DNA of 64,000 nt from an uncultured Croceitalea sp. (GTDB lineage: Bacteria; Bacteroidota; Bacteroidia; Flavobacteriales; Flavobacteriaceae). Where the stretch lies: NCBI GenBank assembly GCA_947499565.1, contig CANMOV010000001.1:1478640-1542639 (forward strand), read 5' to 3'. The notes beneath the pieces are model-generated. The model was not told the origin of the DNA and ran no database searches. It saw nothing but the letters and a program-made list of their open reading frames with translations. Positions 33,323 to 42,717 of this stretch are shown here, piece after piece. Every line of letters starts with the position of its first letter. Position 1 is the first letter of the stretch. The position numbers and the translations under genes were made by a program.

Positions 33323-33841
33323 ATGAAGCGCACATTTACATTTTTGATTTTCCTTTGTTCTCTTTCAGCACTCAGCCAAAGCAATTACAGGGTGATTTTT
33401 GAGGCTGATAGTAAAGGGAAAACTATTTCGGGAAAACGACAAGACCTTATCAATTATGTTCAAAATGGCAATCCTATTAGGGTTGGTTGGGTGTTGAATT
33501 TTAAACACCCTAAAACAAGGGATATAGTTGAAATGCAACATTGGACCGATGCTGGATTTATTACAACATTAGATGGACACGTATTTGCTCAAATTAAATC
33601 CATTTATCAACAAGGGCCTAGTCCATCTGAGCCTCCTTCTGTTTTCTTGGTAGACGATAAGCCTAATGGGTGGGTAGCTATTATCGGAACAACAGGTGTT
33701 ATGAGGCAAAAATACACCAGAGATGAAAAGATGGTAAAAATGATGCTTGATAGTGGATTATCGCAAGAAGAAGTCGACAAACAATTAAAGGATATGGAGA
33801 TATTGAATGTTAGAACAAAATGGGCGGTTTCCTTAAACTAA
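33323..33841 (+). CDS. Exported protein of unknown function
   Basis: A 172-aa protein with a signal peptide (MKRTFTFLIFLCSLSALS, QS). The mature part contains GKRQDLINYVQNGNPIRVGW and VEMQHWTDAGFITTLDGHVF (possible beta-sandwich), and a charged C-terminal helix (DSGLSQEEVDKQLKDMEIL). No family recognised. It faces the divergent membrane LytTR regulator, which might control it. Confidence 0.6.
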   Translation: MKRTFTFLIFLCSLSALSQSNYRVIFEADSKGKTISGKRQDLINYVQNGNPIRVGWVLNFKHPKTRDIVEMQHWTDAGFITTLDGHVFAQIKSIYQQGPSPSEPPSVFLVDDKPNGWVAIIGTTGVMRQKYTRDEKMVKMMLDSGLSQEEVDKQLKDMEILNVRTKWAVSLN

Positions 33842-33940
33842 TCATTACTTTTTATTATCTATCTTTTAAAGAAATAAAAAGTTTATTCAGCTAAGCTGTT
33901 GTTAAGTTAAATTAAGTATACCAAAAACACCTATTAAAAA

Positions 33941-34615
33941 ATGAAAGCACTTTTAAAAACGGCATTAGTTGGATTTTTACTACTAGGATGCCAACAAGTC
34001 AAAAAAGAAAAACTCGAACAGAAAGTAGTATTTAATCAAGATTTAGCCAATGAGCTTAATAAAATGGTTAAAGTAGACCAAATAGCAGCATATATACCGC
34101 AGGGTAAATATGAGCAAATGACCAAAGAGCAGTGGAACGCTTTTAAAGACAGTGTTTTTACCACACATCAAAAACGACTTGAACAACTATTTGACCAATA
34201 CGGATTTATGGGTTTTGACTTAGTAGGAGAAGAAGGGTCTCAGAATTTTTGGCTAATGGTGCAGCATTCTGACCACAATCCGGACTTTCAAAAAGAAGTT
34301 TTAAAAAAGATGAAAATCGCTATGGATAATAAAAATGCAAAACCAAGTAATTATGGTTTATTAGTTGACCGTGTGCGAATAAATACTGGCAAAAAACAAG
34401 TCTTTGGAACACAAGTTACCTACAACACCGCAATTGGACAGGCGTATCCCAAAGAATTAGAAGATAGCATAAATGTTAATCAAAGGAGAAAATCTATCGG
34501 ACTTGAATCCATTGAAGAATATCTTAATAATATGACAAAAATGCATTTCGAAATGAATAAAGCTTATTATGAGGAAAAGGGAATAAAAGAACCAAAACTA
34601 TACAAAACCAACTAA
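33941..34615 (+). CDS. Lipoprotein with DUF6624-like domain
   Basis: A 224-aa lipoprotein (leader TALVGFLLLGC, C17). The body resembles DUF6624 proteins: an N-terminal LANELNKMVKVDQ segment, QKRLEQLFDQYGFMGFDLVG, the hallmark FWLMVQHSDHNPDFQKEVLK (conserved QH.D pattern), and NYGLLVDRVRINTGKKQVFG. The function of the family is unknown. The family assignment is from memory of the pattern and needs an HMM check. Confidence 0.65.
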   Translation: MKALLKTALVGFLLLGCQQVKKEKLEQKVVFNQDLANELNKMVKVDQIAAYIPQGKYEQMTKEQWNAFKDSVFTTHQKRLEQLFDQYGFMGFDLVGEEGSQNFWLMVQHSDHNPDFQKEVLKKMKIAMDNKNAKPSNYGLLVDRVRINTGKKQVFGTQVTYNTAIGQAYPKELEDSINVNQRRKSIGLESIEEYLNNMTKMHFEMNKAYYEEKGIKEPKLYKTN

Positions 34616-34718
34616 TGATTGAAAATCTTCCCTTTTGAATTGTATTTTATAATTCTTCAATAAGTATAAGGTATTTGTTTGATTTTAATCAGAAATTAAA
34701 TAGTAATCCTAGGAATAT

Positions 34719-34726
34719 TACTTTTG
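34719..34726 (+). promoter_or_regulatory. Candidate -7 element for galK-galT
   Basis: TACTTTTG matches TAnnTTTG and lies 17 nt upstream of the galK TTG start. A TTG -33 box is not seen at the correct spacing. Confidence 0.4.
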
Positions 34727-34742
34727 TGAAAATTTTATACGA

Positions 34743-35852
34743 TTGAAAACTACAATAAAAGTTGCTTCCCCTGGTAGGATAAATCTTATTGGTGAACACA
34801 TAGATTATAATGATGGTTTTGTATTACCAGCAGCTATTGATAAATGTCTTTATTTGACCTTTAAGCCTAATGGAAATGAAAAACGTTGTACTATACAGAG
34901 TAAGGGCTTTGATAGTATTCTAGTTGTAGACTTAAGCGAGTTGGGGCAAGGTACAGAAGGGTGGCATAATTATGTTATTGGTGTCATAAATGAAATACAG
35001 AAATTAACCCCTGGATTAAAAGGTTTTGATTGCACTATGGAAAGTAAAGTTCCTGTAGGTTCTGGAGTAAGTTCTTCGGCTGCCTTAGAATGTGGACTAG
35101 CATATGGCTTAAATGAACTTTTTAACCTGGGCTTAGATAAATGGCAACTCATTAAAATTGGACAAAATGCCGAACATAATTACGTAGGTACAAAGTGTGG
35201 TATCATGGATCAATTTGCTTCTGTTATGGGAAAGAAAAATTATACCATGTTATTAGATTGCCGCTCTTTAGAATTTGAATATATACAAACGACTATTGAA
35301 CCCTACAGGCTTCTTTTATTAAACACTAATGTAGCGCACAATCTTTCTACAGGGGAATATAATGTTCGCCGAGAAGAATGTGAAGAAGGTTTAGAGTTTC
35401 TAGCCAAACAGTATAAGGTGGAGAAGTCTTTTAGGAATATTACATTAGAAATGGTCCAATCTTCAAAAAAAGAGCTAAGAAAAGTTGTCTATAATAGATG
35501 TTCTTATGTTGTACAAGAGATTGAAAGGGTTCTAAAAGCTGTAGCCTTTTTAAAAAAAAATGAGCTAAAAGAATTTGGCGCGTTAATGTATCAAACTCAT
35601 GAAGGCTTAAGCAAAAAATACGAAGTAAGCTGTCCAGAACTAGACTTTTTAGTAAAACTCTCGTTAAATAACCCTCATATTCTAGGAGCAAGAATGATGG
35701 GTGGAGGCTTTGGAGGTTGCACTATAAATCTTATTCATAAAGATGCTATAGAAGATTTTATTCAAGAAGCTTCAAAAGCTTATAAAAATAAATTTAATAT
35801 CGACTTAACCCATTTTCAAACTGTTCCAAGCAATGGAACGCATCTAATCTAA
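34743..35852 (+). CDS. galK: Galactokinase
   Basis: A 369-aa GHMP kinase. Galactokinase signature GRINLIGEHIDYNDGFVLPA (11-30), ATP loop VPVGSGVSSSAALE (103-116), and C-terminal MMGGGFGGCTINL. It phosphorylates galactose to galactose-1-phosphate in the Leloir pathway. The start is TTG at 34743, fixed by the conserved N-terminus (MKTTIKVASPGRINL). galT follows after 8 nt, and no galE or galM lies nearby. Confidence 0.95.
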   Translation: MKTTIKVASPGRINLIGEHIDYNDGFVLPAAIDKCLYLTFKPNGNEKRCTIQSKGFDSILVVDLSELGQGTEGWHNYVIGVINEIQKLTPGLKGFDCTMESKVPVGSGVSSSAALECGLAYGLNELFNLGLDKWQLIKIGQNAEHNYVGTKCGIMDQFASVMGKKNYTMLLDCRSLEFEYIQTTIEPYRLLLLNTNVAHNLSTGEYNVRREECEEGLEFLAKQYKVEKSFRNITLEMVQSSKKELRKVVYNRCSYVVQEIERVLKAVAFLKKNELKEFGALMYQTHEGLSKKYEVSCPELDFLVKLSLNNPHILGARMMGGGFGGCTINLIHKDAIEDFIQEASKAYKNKFNIDLTHFQTVPSNGTHLI

Positions 35853-35860
35853 TACTCCAA

Positions 35861-36901
35861 ATGAAACTAGATATAAATGAACATCCACATAAAAGATATA
35901 ATATATTAACAGGGGAATGGGTATTAGTATCGCCACACCGCACCAAAAGACCTTGGCAAGGCAAGCAGGAAAAAATAAACCATGAGAGGCAACCAAGCTA
36001 CGATGAAACATGCTACTTATGCCCTGGTAATACAAGAGCCAACGGCGTAACCAATCCCAAATACGAATCTACATATAGCTTTACTAATGACTTTTCGGCG
36101 TTACTATCTGATACACCGTTAGAAACTATAGAAGATGGATTATTGCTGGCAAGAGGCGAAAGTGGTCTTTGTAAAGTAGTTTGTTTTTCTCCAGATCATT
36201 CGCTTACACTTCCGCTTATGGAAACAGCAGCAATAGAAAATGTAATTACGCTATGGCAAAAGGAATACAAAACCTTAGGTATGATAGAAGGTATAAACCA
36301 TGTACAAATTTTTGAAAATAAAGGAGCAACCATGGGATGTAGTAATCCACACCCACATGGTCAAATATGGTCTCAAAGTTCTATTCCCGAAGAAGTAGTA
36401 AAAAAAACAGCTCATCAAAAGAAGTACTGGCAAACAAATAATAAAAGTCTATTAGGAACTTATCTGGAACAAGAAGTAAAAAAGCAAGAAAGAATCCTTT
36501 TTGAAGATGATTATTTCATTGCTTTAATACCCTATTGGGCTGTATGGCCTTATGAGGTAATGATTGCGCCTAAGAGACATGTACAACATATTGGTAACTT
36601 AAGCAAACAAGAGAAAACTAGTTTTGCCAAAATAATTAAACAGGTTACTATTAGTTACGACAATTTGTTTGAAACCTCTTTCCCATACTCCATGGGTATA
36701 CATCAGGCACCAACCGATGGTAACAATTATGAAGAGTGGCATTTTCATATGTCTTTTTATCCTCCTCTTTTGCGCTCGGCTACAGTGAAAAAATTTATGG
36801 TAGGTTATGAGATGTTTGCTAATCCACAACGTGATATAACGGCTGAACAAGCTGTGGAGAAATTACGTAGCCTTCCTACAACGCATTATTTGAAAGTGTA
36901 A
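35861..36901 (+). CDS. galT: Galactose-1-phosphate uridylyltransferase
   Basis: A 346-aa HIT-superfamily enzyme: N-terminal RYNILTGEWVLVSPHRTKRP, zinc-type C51xxC54 (CYLCPGN), and the active site NPH164-P-H166-GQIW with the nucleophilic histidine. A second HIT-like segment includes GIHQAPTDGN and EWHFHMSFYPPLLRS. It exchanges UMP between UDP-glucose and galactose-1-phosphate and forms an operon with galK. Confidence 0.95.
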   Translation: MKLDINEHPHKRYNILTGEWVLVSPHRTKRPWQGKQEKINHERQPSYDETCYLCPGNTRANGVTNPKYESTYSFTNDFSALLSDTPLETIEDGLLLARGESGLCKVVCFSPDHSLTLPLMETAAIENVITLWQKEYKTLGMIEGINHVQIFENKGATMGCSNPHPHGQIWSQSSIPEEVVKKTAHQKKYWQTNNKSLLGTYLEQEVKKQERILFEDDYFIALIPYWAVWPYEVMIAPKRHVQHIGNLSKQEKTSFAKIIKQVTISYDNLFETSFPYSMGIHQAPTDGNNYEEWHFHMSFYPPLLRSATVKKFMVGYEMFANPQRDITAEQAVEKLRSLPTTHYLKV

Positions 36902-36997
36902 TACTATTTACGAATATAGTAACATGCTAAGGGAATTTTAAGCATCGGTATTGTTGTTGGTCTAGAAAAGATTTGCCAACAAGTTTCTTATTCGCTA

Positions 36998-38821
36998 CTA
37001 TGAGTCGGCATAGATATTAGCTATCTCAGTTTTGTATTTTTCACGTATCACCCTTCTTTTTAATTTTAAAGTAGGTGTTAGTTCCGCATCAGAGCCATCT
37101 TCGTGGATAGGTAACCAAGGTGTTGAAATCAAACTTATTTTCTTCACCTGCTCAATATGGCTAAACTCCGAATTATAGTTCGCAATTATTTTATCATATT
37201 TTGCAATGACCTTCTTTTTTTTAACCATCTCGGGCAAACTAGTCCATTTCATTTTTTTGTGAAGACACCAATTTTTTAGTGCTTCTTCTGCCGGAACAAT
37301 AAGAGCAGAAACAAATTTTTGTTTGTCACCAACAATCATCATCTGTTCAACTAAGAAATCTTCCTTAACTCTATTTTCAATTGGAGCCGGAGCAACATAC
37401 TTTCCTCCAGATGTTTTTAGTAATTCCTTTTTCCTATCTGTAATTTTAAGAAACTCTCTGCCCCCTGGTCCTTTTATTAGTTTTCCTATATCTCCTGTAC
37501 AAAACCATGTCTTTCCATCTATTTCCTTAAATACTTTAGCATTAATCTCTGGTTTTTTATAATAACCAACCATTACATTTGGTCCATGTGCAAGTATTTC
37601 ACCCTCATTTTCTTTATAATCACCATCTGAGCTATCTATAAACAACTCCACTCCTTCAATAGCATAACCAACAGTTCCTAAAAGTGTTCCGTTGGGTTTC
37701 ATGGTATTACCAGTTAAAGTTGGAGAGGTTTCTGTTAACCCATACGCTTCTCTTACATTAATACCAGAAGCACAAAAAACCCGTAATATCTTTACCGGAC
37801 ATGGAGCTGCTCCGGTAACAATCATTCTAATATTCCCTCCAAGTGCGGCTCTCCATTTACTAAAAATTAGCTTATCTGCAGCTTTCCATTTCAATTTTTG
37901 CCCAAAAGAAAGTTTCCTATCTATGTCAAAATCGTCAGTAAGGGCTAGCGCCCAAAAGAATAATTTTCTCTTAATTCCTTCTAGTGCAAGCCCTTTATTG
38001 TAAATAGCTTCGTATACTTTTTCCAACAATCTGGGCACCGTTGTAAACATCACTGGTTTTACAGTAGCTAAATCACCTTCTGGTCCACTAAGGTTATCTG
38101 TTCCTGTGAAATGTATGGCAACACACTTATAATAGTAGGCAAAAGACACCGTTCGTTCGTAAATATGGCATAAGGGCAAAAAACTTAAAACCTTCTCCCC
38201 AGCATTTGCTACCAATAAATCAGAAGTTTCTATAACAATATGCATAATATTGCTATGCTTTAACATTACTCCCTTAGGGTTACCTGTAGTACCAGAAGTA
38301 TAGATTATCGTAGCTAAATCATCTCCTGTAATACCGGCTTTAATCTCCGCAATGGTCTCCAACTTTTCAGTATTGAAAATGGTTTTCCAAAATGGTTTTC
38401 CCTCCTCTTCATTGAAGCAATAAATATCTTTTAGACTTTTAGTATTTTTCTGAGCAACTTTAAGTTTATCAAATAAATCCTCCCCGCCACAAAATGCTAC
38501 TTTTACCTCAGCTTCATTAAGGATATACTCATACTCTTTAGAACTAATTGTAGGATACAAAGGGATACTTACTAAACCCGCCATTTGAATTGCAAAATCC
38601 ATAATGAGCCATTCTGGTCTATTTTTATAAGATACTACAGCAACTTTATCTCCTTTTTTAAGTCCTAATTGCAACAGCCCTGAAGCAGCCTGCATAGCAG
38701 TATCCTTTATCTCGGATGAGCTATATGATACCCAATTACCTGATACATCCTGATAATTTACTGCATTATTAAGAGGATAATTTTTTATTTGATACTCTAG
38801 AAGGTCAAATAATCTAGTCAT
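36998..38821 (-). CDS. Long-chain-fatty-acid-CoA ligase (AMP-forming)
   Basis: A 607-aa ANL-superfamily enzyme from ATG at 38819-38821; a TTG three codons earlier is less likely. Motifs: P-loop IIYTSGTTGNPKGVMLKHSN (about 171-190), YGLTETSP (about 365-372), TGDIGK and the K in LKTSGGKYVAPAPIENRVK. The type is the FadD15-like bacterial long-chain synthetase (about 600 aa). It activates acyl groups to acyl-CoA for the dehydrogenases in the same run. It is the last gene of a minus-strand cluster reaching 48785. Confidence 0.9.
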   Translation of the reverse strand: MTRLFDLLEYQIKNYPLNNAVNYQDVSGNWVSYSSSEIKDTAMQAASGLLQLGLKKGDKVAVVSYKNRPEWLIMDFAIQMAGLVSIPLYPTISSKEYEYILNEAEVKVAFCGGEDLFDKLKVAQKNTKSLKDIYCFNEEEGKPFWKTIFNTEKLETIAEIKAGITGDDLATIIYTSGTTGNPKGVMLKHSNIMHIVIETSDLLVANAGEKVLSFLPLCHIYERTVSFAYYYKCVAIHFTGTDNLSGPEGDLATVKPVMFTTVPRLLEKVYEAIYNKGLALEGIKRKLFFWALALTDDFDIDRKLSFGQKLKWKAADKLIFSKWRAALGGNIRMIVTGAAPCPVKILRVFCASGINVREAYGLTETSPTLTGNTMKPNGTLLGTVGYAIEGVELFIDSSDGDYKENEGEILAHGPNVMVGYYKKPEINAKVFKEIDGKTWFCTGDIGKLIKGPGGREFLKITDRKKELLKTSGGKYVAPAPIENRVKEDFLVEQMMIVGDKQKFVSALIVPAEEALKNWCLHKKMKWTSLPEMVKKKKVIAKYDKIIANYNSEFSHIEQVKKISLISTPWLPIHEDGSDAELTPTLKLKRRVIREKYKTEIANIYADS

Positions 38822-38844
38822 GGTATTCAAGTTTTAGTAGCGAT

Positions 38845-39369
38845 TTATTGCTTTCGTCTCTTTCTTTTTTCTTTGTAAAAATTCTTGTCTGCGATATATA
38901 TTGTTTTATGAACCTCACAAAAAACTTTGTCCCTACTCTTATCTGTAAGTTTTGTAACTCTTATAATTTCAATTTCATTATGCTGAGCGACACGCGATTT
39001 TATATCATTCACCTCTACAGAAGTAAATTCAAAATCTGCGAAAAGATTCTCACGAGCAGGGCGTTTAAAAAAAATCTCTGCCGATTTATCCCACACCACA
39101 TAATCATCTCCTAATATATTGATTAATTGTACCATTGGAATAGGGTCAATAGCAGAAAACATGCTTCCTCCAAAAATAGAATTTACATAATTTTTATTCT
39201 TATAACTAATTGGAAGTTTGATTGTAATTTTATACAAATCCTTAGAAACAGAGCTAATTTTAGCTGTACTTCTGCGATACATTGGAGAAAGATTAAAACC
39301 ATACTTAAAAAGCTTGTCCCTACCTATAAGTTTGGTACCTATCTTAGTCATTTTTTGATATATGGACAT
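38845..39369 (-). CDS. DUF4442 (hotdog-type) protein
   Basis: A 174-aa protein fitting DUF4442: NLSPMYRRSTAKISSVSKDL, a central helix NSIFGGSMFSAIDPIPMVQL typical of the hotdog fold, and EIFFKRPARENLFADFEF. Hotdog proteins of this type are thought to act as thioesterases on acyl-CoA, which fits its location between the acyl-CoA synthetase and the MaoC hydratase, but activity is an inference. Confidence 0.75.
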   Translation of the reverse strand: MSIYQKMTKIGTKLIGRDKLFKYGFNLSPMYRRSTAKISSVSKDLYKITIKLPISYKNKNYVNSIFGGSMFSAIDPIPMVQLINILGDDYVVWDKSAEIFFKRPARENLFADFEFTSVEVNDIKSRVAQHNEIEIIRVTKLTDKSRDKVFCEVHKTIYIADKNFYKEKRKRRKQ

Positions 39370-39396
39370 CTTTAATTTCCTTTTTTAATTAACATG

Positions 39397-39861
39397 TTAC
39401 TCAAACATTAAGCCTAGAAACTCTGCTACACACGCCGGTTTATCTTGTCCCTGTATTTCAACACTGCAATTCCAAGTAATTTTTAAGCCATTTTCACTGT
39501 ATTCTTCAATAGCCAAAATTTCGGAATGAAGACGAATTTTACTATCCACTAATAAAGGGCTGGGAAAACGAACTTTATTGAGTCCATAATTTATGCCCAT
39601 TTTAGAAGACTTAATTTCGATTAAATCCATCAACATTTTAGATAACAATGCTACGGACATAAAGCCATGAGCAATCGGTTTTTTAAAAGGTGAGTGTTTT
39701 TTAATCTTATCAATGTCTACATGTAACCATTGAAAATCATGTGTTGCTTTTGCAAAATCATTTATCATTTCTTGTGTTACTGTTAGCCACTCCCCTAAAG
39801 GAAGCTTTGTACCTTTTAAATCACGAAAAGTACTAAAATCCGCTACTACTAATTTTTCCAT
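39397..39861 (-). CDS. MaoC-like enoyl-CoA hydratase
   Basis: A 154-aa hotdog protein of the (R)-specific enoyl-CoA hydratase type. The catalytic motif is visible: NDFAKATHDFQWLHVDIDKI followed by SPFKKPIAHGFMSVALLSKM (Asp/His pair about 42 and 47; AHGF near 63-66). It hydrates 2-enoyl-CoA to (R)-3-hydroxyacyl-CoA. It is followed after 4 nt by an SDR of FabG/PhaB type that could oxidise or form the 3-oxo product. Confidence 0.88.
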   Translation of the reverse strand: MEKLVVADFSTFRDLKGTKLPLGEWLTVTQEMINDFAKATHDFQWLHVDIDKIKKHSPFKKPIAHGFMSVALLSKMLMDLIEIKSSKMGINYGLNKVRFPSPLLVDSKIRLHSEILAIEEYSENGLKITWNCSVEIQGQDKPACVAEFLGLMFE

Positions 39862-39865
39862 GGTT

Positions 39866-40603
39866 TTATCTTGAAGTTCCTCCGTCTATTGTCAAACATA
39901 TGCCGGAAACAAATCTTGCCTCATCTGAGGCTAAGTATAAGTAGCCATAAGCAATATCAATTGGTTGCGCAGCAGTTTTTAAAGGAATACTAGCTTTAAT
40001 TGCTTCAATACGTTCTTTTGGTATTTTATCCACCATATCGGTCATCGTAAATCCTGGAGCGATAGCATTCGCCGTTATGCCATATTTTCCAAATTCAACC
40101 GTCCATGTTTTAGACATGGCAATAACTCCTGCCTTGGTGGCTGCATAATTAGTTTGCCCAAAATTACCTCTTAAACCCACATTGGAAGCAGCGCTAACAA
40201 TTCTGCCATAGCCATTTGCCTTCATGTAAGGCACTGCTGCTTGTGTACAAAGAAATACACCCTTTAAATTTACTTCCACTACTGCATCCCATTCGTCCTC
40301 ACTCATTTTTTCAAGTGTTCTATCACGAGTAATGCCGGCATTGTTGATTAAGATATCCAACTTGCCGTATTTGGTATTTAGATTATGAAAAAGTGTTGTT
40401 ATAGCTTCTTTGTCCGTTACCGAGACAGCATGAAATTCTGCTTTTCCTCCAGCATTATGTATTGCATCTACAACCTCTTGTCCTTGTGGAAGTAAATCTA
40501 CAATTATTACCACTGCGCCTTCTTTACTAAAAAGCTCGGCTACCGATTGTCCTATCCCTCTAGAGCCACCTGTAACAACTGCTATTTTATCCTTTAATCT
40601 CAT
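39866..40603 (-). CDS. 3-oxoacyl-ACP/acetoacetyl-CoA reductase (SDR)
   Basis: A 245-aa SDR with NAD(P) motif TGGSRGIG (about 12-19), NNAG (about 87-90), catalytic S and Y-x-x-x-K in YAATKAG (about 153-159) and the FabG-type end DEARFVSGICLTIDGGTSR. The sequence is close to FabG/PhaB. Beside MaoC and acyl-CoA genes it probably works on 3-hydroxyacyl-CoA or 3-oxoacyl-CoA rather than in primary fatty acid synthesis. Confidence 0.88.
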   Translation of the reverse strand: MRLKDKIAVVTGGSRGIGQSVAELFSKEGAVVIIVDLLPQGQEVVDAIHNAGGKAEFHAVSVTDKEAITTLFHNLNTKYGKLDILINNAGITRDRTLEKMSEDEWDAVVEVNLKGVFLCTQAAVPYMKANGYGRIVSAASNVGLRGNFGQTNYAATKAGVIAMSKTWTVEFGKYGITANAIAPGFTMTDMVDKIPKERIEAIKASIPLKTAAQPIDIAYGYLYLASDEARFVSGICLTIDGGTSR

Positions 40604-40609
40604 ATTCTT

Positions 40610-41587
40610 TTAATTTACTTTTATCACTAGTTTCCCTTTTACTTTTCTATTTATCATCTCCTCAAGTGCCATAGAAGTCTCTTCCAAACCGTAAATAGAA
40701 TGAATATGTGGCTTTAATTTTCCTTGGGCATACCACTTCATAAGCGTCATGGTATTCTGCATATTTTCACTAGGATTTTTCATTGCAAATCCTCCCCAAA
40801 AAACACCCACAATTGAAACTCCTTTTAATAAGGGTAGATTAAGTGGTATTTTAGGAATATTACCCGCAGCAAAACCTACAACAAGAAATCTACCATTCCA
40901 TGCTGTCCCTCTTAATGCAGCTTCCGAATAATTTCCACCTACAGGATCATAGACTACATCTACTCCTTTCCAATTAGTTATTTCTTTTAGTGTTGTCTTT
41001 AAATCTTGTGAATTATAGTTAATAATTTCATCGGCACCGTAGGACTTACATAGTGCCAATTTTTCATCATTAGATGCTGCAGCAATAACTCTAGCACCGA
41101 GTAATTTGCCCAGTTCTACAGCAGCCAAACCTACCCCACCGGAAGCACCTAAAACCAAAAGCGTTTCTCCTGCTTTAAGTTTAGCCCGGTCCTTTAAGGC
41201 ATGAAAAGAAGTTCCGTAAGCCATCATAAAAGATGCTGCTATGGGAAAATCCATTTGCGGAGGTTTGGAAAAACACGCATTTGATGGAACAATAACTTCT
41301 TCCGCCAAAGCGCCATGAGCTACAAAACCAAAAACTTCATCTCCAGCTTTTAAATGCGTTACACCATCCCCTACTTCTTTTACTATTCCCGCTAAATCAC
41401 TGCCTGGTGTAAAGGGTAATTCTGGCTTAATTTGGTACAAGCCTTGTATAATTAATGTGTCTGGAAAGTTAAGTCCACAAGCCTTAACCGTTACTAGAAC
41501 CTCCTTAGCATTTGGTTTTAAATTTTCTACTTCTTCTATTACTAAAGAAGCTGGTGGACCATATGCTTTGCATCTAATTGCTTTCAT
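40610..41587 (-). CDS. NADPH:quinone oxidoreductase-type MDR enzyme
   Basis: A 325-aa medium-chain dehydrogenase/reductase of the QOR class: N-terminal VKACGLNFPDTLIIQGLYQ, PFTPGSDLAGIVKEVGDGV, and nucleotide motif LGASGGVGLAAVELGKLLGA (about 147-166). Zinc ligands of alcohol dehydrogenases are absent. Members reduce quinones or 2-enoyl compounds with NADPH. Its start overlaps the preceding gene's stop by 1 nt, showing operon structure. Confidence 0.85.
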   Translation of the reverse strand: MKAIRCKAYGPPASLVIEEVENLKPNAKEVLVTVKACGLNFPDTLIIQGLYQIKPELPFTPGSDLAGIVKEVGDGVTHLKAGDEVFGFVAHGALAEEVIVPSNACFSKPPQMDFPIAASFMMAYGTSFHALKDRAKLKAGETLLVLGASGGVGLAAVELGKLLGARVIAAASNDEKLALCKSYGADEIINYNSQDLKTTLKEITNWKGVDVVYDPVGGNYSEAALRGTAWNGRFLVVGFAAGNIPKIPLNLPLLKGVSIVGVFWGGFAMKNPSENMQNTMTLMKWYAQGKLKPHIHSIYGLEETSMALEEMINRKVKGKLVIKVN

Positions 41588-42588
41588 TAATCTTCAATTA
41601 CCTTTAATACCAATTTTCCCATTTTTTCCCCGGAAAATAGTCTGTTATAGGTTTCTGGGAAATTTTCAATTCCCTCATATACATCTTCTCTACTTTTAAG
41701 TTTTCCCTTTGCAAGCCATCCCCCTAAAATCTGTGCGCCTTCTGCATATCTATCAGCATAATCAAAAACAACCATTCCTGTCATACTAGCTCTATTTACT
41801 AATAATGATAAGTAATTACTAGGCCCCTTTATCTTTGTTTTGTTATTGTACTGTGAAATAGCTCCACATATCACGATACGTGCGTGCATTCGGAGCCTAC
41901 TTAATGCAATTTCCAGTATCTCACCTCCTACATTATCAAAATAAATATCAATCCCTTTAGGGCACTCTTCTTTAAATCGTGAAGCTACATTCTCGTTTTT
42001 ATAATCTATACAAGCATCAAAACCAAGCTCCTCTACAACATATTTGCATTTATCAGGTCCACCAGCTATTCCCACTACTTTACATCCTTTTATCTTAGCA
42101 ACCTGTCCCACAATACTCCCTACTGCACCGGCTGCACCAGAAACCAAAACAGTTTCACCTTCTTTAACTTTAGCAACTTCGGTAATTCCAAAATAAGCGG
42201 TCATGCCTGGCATGCCAAGCGTACCAATATACATGGGCAAAGGCGCTATCTGTGGATCTACTTGGTAATAACCTTTCCCATCTGTGACGGCATACTGTTG
42301 AACACCTCCAGTCCCTGCGACATACTGACCAATCTTAAATTTTGGATTTTTAGTAGCTACCACCTCTCCTACCGAACCAGCCCGCATTACCGACCCAATT
42401 TCCATAGGAGCTATATATGATTTTCCCTCATTCATCCAACCACGCATTGCTGGATCTAATGAAATATAGTGTTGCTTTACTAAAATCTGCCCTTCCTTAA
42501 TTTCAGGAATAGGGTTTTCTTCTAATGACCATGTAGAAGCATCAGCAGCTCCAATTGGTCGTTTTATAAATAATAGTTGTTTATTCAT
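41587..42588 (-). CDS. NADP-dependent alkenal/one oxidoreductase (LTB4DH-like MDR)
   Basis: A 333-aa zinc-free MDR of the leukotriene-B4 dehydrogenase/CurA type: HYISLDPAMRGWMNEGKSYI (about 44-63), GTLGMPGMTAYFG, the nucleotide motif VSGAAGAVGSIVGQVAKIKG (about 149-168) and YFDNVGGEIL. The family reduces alpha,beta-unsaturated ketones and aldehydes. In this operon it may handle unsaturated or lipid-peroxidation products (inference). A 129-bp gap upstream has no gene. Confidence 0.85.
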   Translation of the reverse strand: MNKQLLFIKRPIGAADASTWSLEENPIPEIKEGQILVKQHYISLDPAMRGWMNEGKSYIAPMEIGSVMRAGSVGEVVATKNPKFKIGQYVAGTGGVQQYAVTDGKGYYQVDPQIAPLPMYIGTLGMPGMTAYFGITEVAKVKEGETVLVSGAAGAVGSIVGQVAKIKGCKVVGIAGGPDKCKYVVEELGFDACIDYKNENVASRFKEECPKGIDIYFDNVGGEILEIALSRLRMHARIVICGAISQYNNKTKIKGPSNYLSLLVNRASMTGMVVFDYADRYAEGAQILGGWLAKGKLKSREDVYEGIENFPETYNRLFSGEKMGKLVLKVIED

Positions 42589-42717
42589 CTTGTATCTGTT
42601 CTATGATTTCTTTTTATTCGAAAAAATTTCTACATATTTCTTCATTTTCGCCTGTATTTCTGGTTTCTACCAAAGTTTAGAAGCTTCTATCTATCTAAAA
42701 TTAAATTGCTCATTAAA